A DNA stretch of 64,000 nt from Isoperla grammatica. Its lineage: Eukaryota; Arthropoda; Insecta; Plecoptera; Perlodidae. The position numbers were made by a program, and so were the translations under genes. This document shows positions 1 through 13,477 of this stretch, in pieces. The notes below the pieces were generated by a model. It saw only the letters and a list, made by a program, of their open reading frames with translations, made no database searches and had not been told where the DNA came from. The stretch lies in assembly GCA_945910005.1 (NCBI GenBank), contig OX246746.1, positions 23,529,092 to 23,593,091 on the forward strand, read 5' to 3'. Numbering within the stretch: the stretch's first letter is position 1; each line of letters starts with the position of its first letter.

Positions 1-3000
1 GATAAAAGCCAGACAGAAAAGGGGAATTAATCGACAGGCGGTTACAAACAAATTCACGACTTGTTGACACGAAAGAACTTTCTATAATGTAGACAATTTG
101 CGAGCTAGATAATGCGTGCATTGTGATATAATATAATAGTGGTTGTGTGGTAGTGTTATACATTCGTAGCCGTTGGCTTTGTTCCTCAAATACCTCGGGA
201 TCCTGACACAATCGATTCAAACGCATGCATCCGTTTCGTGCAGGTTGGTGTTCTGTTTTATGACGGGCGATCGCTTCCGTTGCAGTCACACATGAAAGAA
301 AAGGGTTTGCCTCTAGAAAGGCGCCTTGTATTACCCAATAATACACTTGTCTATAATATATAGCTTCTTGGGGCACACATTCAAGTATGTACAAGACATC
401 ATTTTCCACCATCAGTTTATAAAAACCATAAATACTTTTGAACAAAACATTGGTTAAAACGCACTATCACATCAATTACAACTTAATGCATGTTCCTCTT
501 ATAATATGCAAAATGTTTGATTAATTGATAGTTGAATTAATGTATTCTATATTTGCAACCAAACCGAGGAGTTATCTTAACAAATTAAATATTTGGTAAT
601 CGGTGAATGAAGGAAGAAGGGTAACGCTGGTACCGACACGTAGGCTACTCGTGGACACGTCTAGTAAAATTCAGATCATAATTCCTTTTAATTATGTTAT
701 GAATATATGTTTAATATTATTATTAAAACACATACACTTTATTAAGCGCATATTGTGCTATTGGGATGTTACTTATCCAAATTTTACCAACATGTTGCCA
801 AAAAAGTGTACACAAATGTTCAAAATTCACTCATGTTTCTCATTTGTTTTAACTTCCACAGTTACACAGTTATATCTGTTGTTACCAAACGATCATTAAA
901 CTCTGATTATAACCATGTATATTATTATCTATATTTGATTATCTTTAATGCAAGAGTAAGAGTTACATAACGCGTATGTTTCCAACTCCAATGTTAAAAT
1001 ATTTTTATCTAGTCAATTCCTGTGCATATTAGTCAGACGCTTATAACTGTCCAAGTTAGCGTATTTAGAACCGCCTACGTAATTTGACGGCCACTTAGCA
1101 CTTAGCGCAAGGACATTATCTCGATTAACTTACAACAGTCGCCAGTAGAATCATCTTGCAAGTACCATCCACAAAGTGATGTACAGTCTCGATCATGCAT
1201 GAATCAAGATGCAACTTATTCCCAGAACTGATATCTGGAACTCATTCAATAATGACCGATCTATAACTGAAGGGATCATTCATTTTGTTTCATGCTATCA
1301 CGACGCTCATATAGTCAAGCTACACATTCCAGACACAAAGTGAATAAATACAAATCCAAGGGGGGGGGGGGCTTCTGGATGGATATTTGCATTAGTGAAT
1401 ATATTGTTACGTTATTTATATACATAACATAGTTGTTTCTAAAATTTCCTCAGTTGTCTTGTCTGAACTTACCTAGGGCTTTATTTTCTTAACGAAAATA
1501 TATAAAAGCCTTTGAAAATATTATGTCTGTTTGATATTTCGTGGTGGTAAATCTTTTCCTTTATCACAAGGACGTCGACGTTGGGAATAGAAATAAGAAG
1601 ATATAGGTGGCAGTGTGGAGTGTACATGATATTATATCATTATCATAGTGGAGTATCGCCTTAAACGTAACGTTTAGAATTGTGCACTCAATCATAAGGT
1701 ATATTATAACACACTTAAAATAAATGTGCGCTAAGCTTTGCAGCGCGCTTACGACTCGCGACGCTAAACCAACCTAAGTCTAGATAATATTCTTTGGGGG
1801 CTGAGCGTTGTGATCGAAACTTCCAAGAGTGCCGCCTATATTCATGTTGTCTCAACTTCAGGAGCAAAGAAAGAGTTGCTAGTTTGAAACTGGTCACTAT
1901 TAGCATCCTTAGTGTTAAATATAATATACAACTGGGAAAACATAATCAAACCTACTTTGTATATAAAATTAAAAGTATAATGAATATATTCATTAATCAC
2001 ATCTGAAATCTTGTATGTCACAACTAAAGTCACCACAATATAGGAGCCTTGTCTTGCACAGATATGTACCAAAAGCGATATTCTAGTCACACAGATAGAC
2101 TAACAACACTGACGTTGTACATTCATGCAATGCGCTTTTTCATGTTTTAATTGCGATCATTCTAGAACGCTGCAGTTCTAGGTCTAATGCGTGCATGCTC
2201 TATATATATCGTAGCTATTAGCAAATACGTTTATTAATCAGCTTAAGAGACCGTCCATTAACATATTTGCGTGATGCAAAATGCTTATGACAGGATGTGT
2301 ATAACATTGTGATTCAGGTTAATACGCCATGTACATGTGCACATGTGTTACAACATGTATTAGATTTGATTAGACCGTCTACAATCTATGCAAAAATGAG
2401 CTGAAACATGTTAAAAGCGTGACATTAAAAATAAATTATGTACCCCACCAAAGTGAGGTTGTAATTAATAATTACATATTATTATTATGTAAACAGAAAA
2501 TCAGGAATCTCTTTTCCATTACCAGTAACTGTTAACCATTGATGATTACTGACTTTGTTAAATATATTTATGCACGGTTCAATAATCTATTTATAAATAG
2601 TAATTACTTGACTGCTAATAATTTGTATAATGCCAATTCTATCAATCGCAAGAAGAATTCAAATTAATTTGCATAAAATAGCTGGCTTATTGCCTAATGA
2701 ATTAGGAGAATGCTCACTGCGGTCAGGACGTGTATGGGTATTTATTATGGAATTATAATTGGATACAACACAATTCCATCCCCCTAAACCGCAAATACGA
2801 TTTATGTTCAAAAATCAATAGCGGTTTGCGATTTAAGGTTAAACAAATACGTCAAGCTAGGTTCATATAAACAGACAGTAATCAAATTAGCATAAAAGCT
2901 TTGGAATTTTTTTAATAGTTAGAAAAAATACCAAGTTGCGAAATACAATAATTCCAGATCAAATTAAAAATTTTGTTTTCTATCAGTACCAATAATCTTT

Positions 3001-5940
3001 GCGTATTGTACTTATCAACGTCTACAATCAAGGCCTACAAACAAAGTGTATATTATCAGTGGGTTTGTGAGTTTGAAAGAGAGCCGATTGCGCTTACACC
3101 GGAGAAAAACATTTGTGTCATATACTTGCCCGAAAATCCACTTGTTTACATGAATACAATTTCGTTTTCAGAAGGTAAATAAATAAATAATTCAACATAA
3201 AACCACTTTTTGACTTACATTTATTGATATTCTTAGTTAGATTATATAAGTTATAGTAGGTCAGATTTATGATTTTATATTTCAGAGAGGTGGGGATAAG
3301 AACCGTCCCCAAGGGGTTGCCTGTAAGCAGAAGCAAAGCCAGGGATGAAATGTGCAGAACTAGGATGATCCCCCCCATCAATTTGCATCTTGGGAGACAG
3401 AGCCTGTCCACAACCACACACAGTGTAGAGCATGTGTAGAAGAATAACTAAAAGAAAGCGTTGGACATTGTATTACCACAGCCTGTATAGGCCACTCAAA
3501 ATAAACTAGATACAATCTGGTGGCAAGCAAATAAACTTCTTTGTGCAGGAGATTACTCATCGTTGATATGTTGAAACCGTCAATGGCGAAGATAAGGGGG
3601 TAGCCTAGCAGCGCTATCTTTTGTTAGTTGGAGTCGCCTATAGTTCCGTCAAGCTTCCACTCAATGGCCTACCATGTATTGACTGGGTTTGTTCTTTAAA
3701 TTAATCTCTACTTGAGGAACATATTTAAAGAGTTGATCCAATTCTGTTATAAAACCGATTTACAAAATGTTTACGATCTATGTCTTGCACTGCAACATAT
3801 AATAACGACATTGCCGATGATGTTCGTGCGTTTCCGTAAGACATCGATTAACAGTGTCATCCATCACCCATCGTCTCGATTAGTCTCATTACACAAACGC
3901 GGTCGTTATACGATGTAGAATGCAGATGAAAGCTCGTTCTACTCCACATTACTAATACTATACCGTCTAAGTTAACCGTGGAAGTTGAAAGTTTGTGTGA
4001 TCTATGGCAAGCCGGCTTTCAATCACCGTCTTGGTTAAAATGCCTCTCTGACCGTTCCCTACACCCGTTTCACAGCCTATGTCTACGTATGATCATACCG
4101 TGTCTTGCTGAGAGAAGTCACTTGTAGGCCTACACACTACACAGCCTGAGATTATGAAATATATAAAAGAATTAGTAATAATCGTCATTGATAAGAACTA
4201 ATAAATTTGCCAGCAACATATATTATACCACAATAATGTAATATCAATTGATTTATTAAATAAATATTGTAAATGAAAGCTCTTAATCGGTGATATTAGA
4301 TCTCGTAGGTTTTCTCTGCATTCTTTTCATATGATAAGGCAGTTCTGTCTCTTTGAGAGTGTAGGAGTCGAAAAAGAACGATAACGGTGCACTAAGGAAA
4401 TAATTATGATTACTTATTACTTTCAATCACATGCATTACATGCATCACTTGGACGTTAAAATGTAGAATAATAGAATAACCTATTTTGTTTTGAATTCCT
4501 ACAAGACAGAACAGAAAGAAACCCCTGGTAAATATCAGGTCGAAAAATAAAATCAATAGCAAAATACAAACATTTACTAACACGTGTTGAAACTCGTATA
4601 TAAAGATACGGAAACTTCAAAATCAGAAGTATCGAGAGCGAACTTTTCTTTACAGCTCTTTTGTTGACTATACCCATCCAACGAACTTTTTATGAAAAGA
4701 ACCCTTTGCATCCTCCCCCCCCCCCAACCCTCCCACCCTTTCCTTACCCAAGTTATTATTTTGCAGTGAAACACCCAAATCTGTTCAGTAAAAAAGGATA
4801 TAGTAAAATTGATCTTTTCAAGTAAACAAGTTCAGTACCATTGTGGACACTGGAAAGTTAAACGCATTACTAATTGGAGTTTTGACGATTGTAAGTGAAG
4901 CTTTCAAAAAGTTAATTAATGATTATCGTCAGGCGGTAGTTAAATAATGTATTATATATTTAGTGAAGAGTCAAAGTTGCTTCAGTCTTAGCTATTTTGT
5001 TTAAGTGAAGTATTGACGAACTGATGAACTGCTATCCGAAAATTAACATAAAACCTCGCAGTTGTGATCAAGTTAGTATCAAATTGAAAGACAAATATAT
5101 TATATTTTTCTATTTCTAAAATAAAGGCAAGATTTGTTTCACATTACTTCATTTTCTATATTTAACTGCCATCTACCGTAATTTAAACAACAATCGAAGG
5201 TGTCGCTAAATATATTTCATTTCAACAAAAGAAAATATATTAATCATTGAACTCAAAACTTTCTTAACTGCATTTGCGTAATATAATACGTTTGCTTTTA
5301 GTATGGTTTTAAAATCAAAGTTCTTTGTATTTCCTTTTTGACACGCGGCAGTAAAAACACCACATATTGAAGGTGTAAACAGTGAAGAGAATTGTATTAA
5401 CATTCAACTTATCTCGGTAACTGTTTCATACGATTAACCCTGGCCACATCCATGTATAACTACCCAGTACACAAGACGGGAGTCCTGGCGGAAACCACTT
5501 ACAAACTACACGACAAAAACTCACTAGACTGGTCGGCTACAAGAAATACAAAATTTCACCAACGATTAATTTATTTAAATTGCACGTTTTCTTTTACATT
5601 TTCTTAAATGGCCATAAACGGCGCTACCTAGTTAATGGAATTGGAATGCAAATTTACATTATAATAACAACAAAAAATTACATAGGTATTTCCTTGCGCA
5701 TAATGAATGTTTCCACAGCGTGGCGAAAGAAAGTCTTATGGGCATGGAGTGCGCAAGCGATTACACGTCTAGTGTGTTACAATCAATCGCATAGTAGGGG
5801 TAGATCCACACCCACCTCGTTCTTGTAGTTATTAATAGCATCTCGTCAAAGAAATACTCACCAGCATTCCCAGCGAAATTGAATTGGGACCTGCAACGCA
5901 ATTCCCGAGGTTCTGAAATTAGCTAAACATCCCTTGGTTG
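1..5940. other. No gene recognised (AT-rich intergenic or intronic DNA)
   Basis: Both strands hold only short frames with low-complexity or hydrophobic translations and no family motif. The only local structures are a 12-G run at 1360-1371, an 11-C run at 4715-4725 and a small palindromic patch of repeated acatgtg words near 2332-2358. I see no tRNA, TIR pair or LTR here. Confidence 0.6.
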
Positions 5941-5942
5941 CG

Positions 5943-5974
5943 TATATACGTACGTACGTATACGTCGTACGATG
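5943..5974. repeat. TACG/ATAC palindromic microsatellite
   Basis: Overlapping tacg units and their reverse complements form a self-complementary patch just before a CG-rich stretch (gacgacgacgcgg). It is a short simple repeat with no associated gene. Confidence 0.6.
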
Positions 5975-6975
5975 CGAGGACTAGGGACGACGACGCGGCG
6001 CTAACGTATGCTTTTCGTATCAAATCCTCTACTTTGCGGCAAATGTCGCTAAATGCCTTAAGCTACTTATGACCCACCAAATGATTAATTACTACGGAGC
6101 ATAAAGCAGTAGAACGAGGGCTTCGGTAGCTAAATGGTGCGCATATCATTCCTCAGCCCCAGCATACTCCTTAAGCGTGCACAAACCAAGATTTATTAGA
6201 CCATGGAAACTAAGCTTTAACCAACCTTCTAAATCACCCTCACCAATAAGATTAAAATCCTATTAAATATTTAAATATAACACCGTGAAACATTAAAATG
6301 GTCAATGTTCATTAGAATAATATTCAGGATAACGATATTCAAGTAATACCTCGTATAGTTGTTACAACTAGTGTCTGCCATGTAAGTGTTGCGTCAGTTC
6401 ATGTAAGTACTCTCAAAACCGCACCATTTCAGAGATAGAATTAAAAGCCAACCAGTTTAAAACCCCTGGGATAATGATGGTGGGTATAGTTGCCATTTTT
6501 ATCTTTTTTGTAAACATGTACCCTCACTTAATTCTCATCTACCATAATTTGTCGCCAAGTGCCCTAGAAATACCACCCGTGACCTGTTGACATGCTCTTC
6601 ATTATAATTTTATTTTATTGCAATTTAGACCCTACCCACTCGAGAGCGCAGTACACTCACACACGCTAATGAGGGACGCCCGGCAGAAGGAAGCCTTTCA
6701 CTTCATCAGTTGGAGTATTGGGTACTGGCTCGTTCACAACGCATGACGGACGCAGCTATCTGAATAATATTATATCAAGCGAGTTAAAAATGTCGCAAAA
6801 GTGGAGTAATTAAACAAACTCATTATGAAGAGTAGTATAATAGTTAGAACTAGTTTATCTTATGCATCAAAGCAACAAAAAGAAAGACACAAATAGAATG
6901 CATCTTTCATTAAATACACAAAAATTAGGCTATAGTTAAGAAATAATACTTTGTTTTTCACAAATACAGTAATCC

Positions 6976-7053
6976 GCGGTGGCTCGTGAGGTTAGTGTGT
7001 AGGTCCTAGACGCATGCCACCTATAGACGTGGGTTCAAATCCCGTGCAAGGCG
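6976..7053 (+). repeat. tRNA-like sequence with pol III A and B boxes (SINE head or tRNA pseudogene)
   Basis: A B-box match GGGTTCAAATCCC lies at 7031-7043, inside a plausible T arm. An A-box-like TGGCTCGTGAGG lies about 50 bases upstream at 6980-6991. The acceptor ends do not pair well (GCGGTGG against the bases after the T arm), so a functional tRNA is unlikely. A tRNA-derived SINE fragment is the better reading. I see no long body or simple-repeat tail downstream that would prove a complete SINE. Confidence 0.4.
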
Positions 7054-7059
7054 TTTTCT

Positions 7060-9590
7060 TTGTAACATTTCTTCATTGTGGCATATTTTATGGTTTATAC
7101 AATGCACGTTAATCCATGAAATCTCTTAATTACTTAAACCAAGTTATGCCACATGAATGGTGATCTTCAATTTGCAAATCACTATATCATCGGTCAGGTG
7201 TCATTAAGTCATACCATACTACTACAACAACATGTTTGTTTTTCACTGTCAAACTGAATTTCATCTCAGCTGACTCAGATTATTTCCGAGCTTATAGATT
7301 CAAAACTATAACGGCTGACTTTTCGGTTATAGCTGTTACCGAATACGCATGGCAAACATTGCTCTAAGTTTCCATTACACATTTCTTGATCTTCAACTTA
7401 GGAAAAATACAGCTAATTAACTACATGATGTATTTAAACTGTATTGCCGCTTATCTTAAAAGATAATTACACAGTTTGTGGTTCAGCAGTGTAGTGAGTC
7501 GACGGACACGCAGGGAACCGGCAGCCCAGGGCACGCAAGCTTGTAGCCATACGCGCTGAAATATGAGCCGTGTCGTGACCTTGGGGAATCTCAACACCAA
7601 CAGTGCATCGAGCTACCCTAATACTTATTTCCAATTTTGATAAATATTTCAAAGCTTTGTAAGCTCTACTAATATAGAAAAGAAGAACGCACATTTATTT
7701 CGTATATATATATACGTAACTAGCATAACATATTATGTATGATTGTGAAAGACAAGCTTCGTGGCTCTCGATGGTGCGTTTCAGTTGCCATTACAACCCT
7801 ATATTTCGTTTTGCTTTTTATTTGTACTGTTGTCACTTCCCTTGTATTATTGTTATAATTCATTGTGAACTTGCTCTGCTGTATCTGTTCTTAGTTATGT
7901 AATAAATACATATGTACAATAACAAGTTGTAATGTTATTTCTTAATCGCACTTCACATGACCAAAAGTCCATACTAATAAGTAATAATGAATGATAAACA
8001 CACAATTATCGCTAAGGAGTATGTTTTTTTAGATTATTTCATCACTTAAGAGATTGAAATGTGAAACTAGACATTTCATTTGCCTTGCAGAATTTAAAGG
8101 GTCAGTATTGACACAATAAAGTTGCATTATCCCTACGAGGTTTGCCTAGAATATTCTGACACGTCAAAGTCATGGATTCGTTGAACAATTACCAATATTT
8201 GGGTTTCTACTTAGAATAAAATATGTGAACATGAATATGTGTGTGATGTATATGTAAATATGATAAATAAGTGTAAATATGTGTCATATACGATGCTCAT
8301 CTGTGTTGCGAGAACTATGGTCCTCGCCAATTGTCCTTGAAGAAGGGGAGTCCCGAGGAGTCCCCGGTTCTGAATAGAATGCAGCCGCTCAAGGTCTCTA
8401 GTACGGTTTCTGGGGATAAGGAAAACGTGCCTTGGTAATCCATGATAATCCCGAGTCACCCTCTGTACTGTCACCTCCTCGTAAGATTCCCAACTTATTG
8501 AAGGTAGTTTAAGACAAATCATCGTCGTTCTTCCACATGGTTGACTCACATTGACGTCGCTCGAGGGAAAAGGGGGGGGGGGGGTGGGGGGCGGCAGCTT
8601 CTCGGGCATTTCACGTAATAACAATCGTCTGTCGAGGTAGAACGTTATATTATACTTTGGGATTGAACGTCTAAGTTCGTGCAGCGAGGCGTATCGTACG
8701 ATCAGCTATGAAAGCTGTGACAACTCAAAGAGATTGAACAAGTATCAACTGCATCTATCTGAACGGTTTAGTCGTCTGTGTCTGGGTCTGGAAGTCAATA
8801 GGTTTTCCGTTTGTAAATTAAGGCTCACAGAAGTTCGGTATGTTACCGCGTAGATCTGATGTTGGTTAGAAAAGACGCCACCAAGTTGAAGGTTTGTTAT
8901 AATATCTCGTGTAACCCTACCATCAACCCATTCCCATTCCTAGGCAACGCTGGGCTGTCCTATAGACAGACGGACGGTTAACTTCAGAGACATTTGGGTT
9001 ATTTTTTATGAAAAAACTCTATCACCAGGTTTTCATTATTTCCACTGGGTCTTTTCCATCGTTCAGTAATTGATGCAGCTTAAACAAGATCACAGTTAAC
9101 TCGTGTTACTCATACCTCTAGTTCTACATTACTATTATAAAGACACAGAGAGCTTACTGGTTTTTAATAGATGATCTCAAAAACCAATCGACCGAGTTTG
9201 ACGGGATTCTCATTACTGGCATAAATAATCTCTGGAGTGTCATAGGTTATATGCACACTCGTCGGACATAAGTAAAATATAGTAAAAATACCTCTTTATT
9301 AACACTTCGGGTTAGTTCATGAGTTCAAATAGCCCTTGAACACACCACGTGACCTCGCGATCCCGATACCTCTGAAAGCTACTGAGAGAAGCGGTTTGCC
9401 TACGACCCAGAGGTTGAGTATTTCAATCGATAAAAAACATGCTCTTAGTTCTACACTTGACTTAATAATGAGCTGTAATTAGAGCGAGCTAAGCAAAGCC
9501 AATAATGTATGCCAAGCTTATGTTAATACAATCCCCACTCCACCGAGGACAGAGTGTTTAAAAGTTCAATATGCAATACAATACAATACA
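7060..9590. other. No gene recognised; one G tract
   Basis: This stretch contains a 13-G run at 8572-8584 followed by T and six more G. A 137-codon minus-strand frame at 8211-8624 crosses this tract, is proline-rich only because of it, and shows no domain. Otherwise it is AT-rich single-copy-looking DNA. Confidence 0.5.
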
Positions 9591-9593
9591 ACA

Positions 9594-10156
9594 CACCAGA
9601 CATGGCACTGAATTGCTAGAGTCACACAACGAGTAACTCACGAACTCCAGACATAGCACTGAATTGCTAGATTCACACAACGAGTAACTCACGAACTCCA
9701 GACATAGCACTGAATAGCTAGATTCACACAACGAGTAACTCACGAACTCCAGACATAGCACTGAATTGCTAGATTCACACAACGAGTAACTCACGAACTC
9801 CAGACATAGCACTGAATTGCTAGATTCACACAACGAGTAACTCACAAACTCCAGACATAGTACTGAATTGCTAGATTCACACAACGAGTAACACACGAAC
9901 TCCAGACATAGCACTGAATTGCTAGATTCACACAACGAGTAACTCACGAACTCCAGACATAGCACTGAATTGCTAGATTCACACAACGAGTAACTCACGA
10001 ACTCCAGACATAGCACTGAATTGCTAGATTCACACAGCGAGTAACTCACGTACTCCAGACATAGCACTGAATTGCTAGATTCACACAACGAGTAACTCAC
10101 GAACTCCAGACATAGCACTGAATTGCTAGATTCACACAACGAGTAACTCACGAACT
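9594..10156. repeat. 51-bp minisatellite, about 11 copies
   Basis: A unit containing gacatagcactgaattgcta repeats every 51 bases, with the recognisable word at about 9600, 9651, 9702 and so on to 10110. Copies differ by only a few substitutions. Because 51 is a multiple of three and the minus strand has no stop in the unit, a 197-codon minus-strand frame runs through the array and encodes a 17-residue repeat (core SYSLCESSNSVLCLEFV). I treat that frame as a by-product of the array because nothing non-repetitive is attached to it. Confidence 0.9.
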
Positions 10157-10159
10157 AAA

Positions 10160-11330
10160 CCAAAGATCGGTAGATAAAGAAGGTGTCTGTACTTTCCTTG
10201 ATTTATATATCCCAGCGAGTGCACCGTTCAGCTTTCTCATCAAAGCACTGAGCAACGTGAACAAAAATGTAAAACCAATCTTAATGAAACTTGGTTTGAA
10301 CGTAGCGATCGGTTTCGATGGTAACTAGGATAGTAGAAGACTTTGAAAATAACCATTATTGTTTCAATGTAAACCCATTGTTGGTGTTAGTCAGTCAACT
10401 AGACACCAAAGTTTCACTCGAAGGTAGTTTCGAACACAACTACACCACAACAACGCAACATGGTACGAGTACGACTAGATCTACCTACTTGTGAATGAAG
10501 TTTCAGACTGAACCATCCCTAACCCAACAAAGAGTAAACCCGTAGACATTTGAACGGCATCCAGATTATATCATGAAAATAAGAATAAATAATGATTATG
10601 TACTCCAAAACTGGTTCCGCAGCCGTTCGCAAGTGGCAAACAAATGAGGTATTCTCATTATCACTTTTATCTAAGTGTGAATTGCATAGTTTTATTTATT
10701 GTTCTGCTTTGTAAATCAGTTTTCTAACCGAATAGAACAGACATTAGACTAAATTAAATATATCAAAATACACTCGAAGGTTAGATATACAAGTGTTCTT
10801 ATTCTTTCTTTCTCCATTGCGTTGAAATCCGATCTCCAAGACGTAAAAACCCACATCTATCTGATCTCTGCTATAAGCAACAACCATGTATCACCAGTTT
10901 CCAACATCCTGTTCTTCGCTTCAGTGGAGCAACTCCATTTGATATGGCAGGTGGTGGTGGAAAGTGGAGAGTGGACGCTGCTCCAGTAGTCAGGGGAGAA
11001 GAGGTTTGGAGGGGGGTTGGGGGGAGAGGAGAAGGCATGATTTGCTTTGCGATCAGGTGGGTACGTATCAAACCCGCTACAACACAAAGGGGCTACCACA
11101 GGTCCTATCTATAGCGTGCGTTGATGTTTGACCCATGATGCATCTATTGATGCTTCGATCGATCTATACTTTGAGTCAGTTTACCTAAGCTGCAGACTTC
11201 CTTTAGAGACCATTGAAATGCCACACACGGTAAATGAAGTGATTTTAAAATAAAAAACAAATTTATATTTGTTGTCCATATAAATATACTCACACAGTTA
11301 CAAGGACTGAATTTCAGTGGGTGGCATAGT
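10160..11330. other. No gene recognised
   Basis: Mixed-composition DNA with no motif I can name. The purine-rich patch at about 10945-11035 (ggtggtggaaag, then gaggggggttgggggg) gives overlapping proline-rich minus-strand frames, which I take as composition artefacts. Confidence 0.5.
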
Positions 11331-11333
11331 ACC

Positions 11334-11764
11334 ATAAATAAATAAATAAATAAATAAAATCACATTTAGAGTCTACCCTCTCAGTAACTAAACTGATTTG
11401 CAGTGGGGGACTTTAATTTAAAGCGACTAAACCAACCCTGTAAGCTCAGAACATTATCGGCGAGTGAGCGATAACCAATCAGAGATCGATATTTCAAATA
11501 CGAAACATATGAATCAGTGATTGGACAGTGCGAACACCTGCGGACAAATGCCAGAATCAACAAAGCCGATTCAGAACAACTTTGAATTGAGTGCTTCGTT
11601 GCTAGGAAGGCTCCAAAGTCACCGTTTACTTATTCCTAAGCCAAGTAGTAATGGAATTGAACCCACATTAGAAGTTAAAAAAGTTTTGCCTGAAGCAGGA
11701 TTTGAACCCGGGACCTTCTGCATTGGAAGCAGGGATGCTAACCACTGGACCAACGAGCCACCTA
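11334..11764 (-). repeat. tRNA-derived SINE, full-length copy with (AAAT)n tail
   Basis: Read on the minus strand, a tRNA-like head at about 11764-11692 has an A-box-like TGGTCCAGTGG (plus positions 11742-11752) and a B box GGGTTCAAATCC (plus positions 11698-11709). An unrelated body of about 330 bp follows, and the element ends in about six ATTT units (plus-strand aaat repeats, 11334-11360). The anticodon-arm region (GCTTCCAATGCAG) resembles tRNA-Gly(UCC), but the arm is altered. The body recurs in reverse orientation at 32771-33080, which shows this is a dispersed repeat and not a gene. Head, body and simple tail are the standard parts of a tRNA-derived SINE. Confidence 0.8.
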
Positions 11765-11771
11765 CATCTTT

Positions 11772-11925
11772 AAAAAATTTATTATGTGCTTCGTTGCTAT
11801 GGCGGCTCTAAAGTCACCGTTTGCTTATACACCTGTACCTTACAGATCGATTTAAGTCAAATTCTATAAAACCTCTTCCCGAACTGGAAGTCGATCTTTG
11901 GTCCTTCTGCATTGGAAGCAAGAAT
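11772..11925 (-). repeat. Older partial SINE copy abutting the 11334-11764 SINE
   Basis: The segment repeats the words gtgcttcgttgcta, ggctctaaagtcaccgttt and ccttctgcattggaagca found in the neighbouring SINE, in the same order, but with a much shorter interval and more differences. On the minus strand it is the 3' half of a tRNA-like head followed by the start of the body. It could be one half of a dimer or an older copy into or beside which the second SINE inserted. Confidence 0.65.
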
Positions 11926-11929
11926 AATC

Positions 11930-13475
11930 CCACGAGAAAACAAGGGATACAAAACACCAGTAATGCAATGATAAACTACAGAAGATCGATACAAATCTTG
12001 ATAGTTGTAAAACTGCATTTGTAATAAAAACATCGATGTCATATGAATCAATGTCTACCGCATACCTTTTATACACACACACAAATTATAATGTTATATT
12101 ATACAACGCGCCAACAAGGTCATCGTAAGACAATTTCCAGGGCGTCACTAAAGGAGGTAAATGTATTGACAAAATGTCAAACTGTATAATAGATAACGCG
12201 AAATAAACATTCGGTAATAACTTAAATGCACAAGCTAATGCGTTTTAGTTTTAAGACGACGACTATAATTAATTTATTTAGTAAGTAACACGTTGGTTTG
12301 ACCTTCAGAAAATGACCGCTGAGGGTCATATGTGGCTGCATTAGCAAAACTGGGTATAGTTGTCCCAAAGAAACGTTACTGATCCTTTTATCAAAGACAA
12401 GTGATTCGTGACCAACCAGCACGTCCCAAATTCAAATACCGATCACTTCTTAGCCACGATTCACTTATCCACATGAGAAACGCATTCATAAGGTTATTTC
12501 TGAACAACTATATTAAGCAAGTACTAAATATACATCAGCCAGACGTAAATGTTTTAGTTCTGACAACGTATGAATAACTTGGGGGACGACAAGTTGTAAA
12601 CTTGTACGCGGAGTAGAGTGTACAAGTTTTATACAAACAACAGTTCTATAGTTTATTTGTAGTGGAAATTTACTTAATGTTCGTCTTCTTCAGGGCATAG
12701 CGTATTCCCAATGTGCATGCTTACATATTAATGGTACAGAACTTTCTGGACAGACAATATGAGCATAAATTATGCTAAACGCGTCATTTCACTTGGATTC
12801 ACTATTAAATAAAGCCTCGTGAATGCGGAAAATGATTCTGGTTTTCTTTGGTGGGAAAATATCTTTATCGTTGCAAAGCTTAATGTCTATCTAATTGGTT
12901 AAAACAACATAACAGTACAATTTTCTACCTGTATAAAGGACAAGAATACCATCAATGTTGGGCTGCTTGATATTATCTTCCTATAATAATTTCGTAAAGT
13001 CCTATCTCAAGAATGCGATATAATATTGGAATTTAGTAAGCAGATAATAACTTTGTAGAGAGTTTATAATAACTTAGGTATTGTGTTGATAATAATTAAC
13101 AAAACTTGACTGGCGCAGGTTTGATAAAATGCTGACGTTTCGGGTAGTAATTAAACCATATCTCAAAGCTAAACTTAGATTGTTTGTTTATGTTTTTATT
13201 TTCAATACAAATAATTCATGCAAATAAATTGAAATTATAGCGTCGTCACAAATAATTTAAACTACAATTTTTGTTTTAGTCATGTTCTAATGAAAATAAA
13301 CTTCTGTAGCCTATATATTTACACTTTTTCAAAGTTGTTCATAATTCTATAAATATGACTACAAATATGATTCATTCACACCGTGTTCATATTGCTGATC
13401 GTCATTTACCTCCAATTATTTGATCTGACACATTCAGCATTCTTAATTAAACTGGCACGACGACTTAAGCGTTGT
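11930..13475. other. No gene recognised
   Basis: AT-rich DNA with short frames only. I found no inverted-repeat pair, tRNA-like box or repeated word shared with other parts of the window. Confidence 0.5.
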
Positions 13476-13477
13476 TA

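Noticed and set aside
8211..8624. 137-codon minus-strand frame with a proline-rich start
   Set aside because: The prolines come from the G tract at 8572-8591, and the rest shows no family features.
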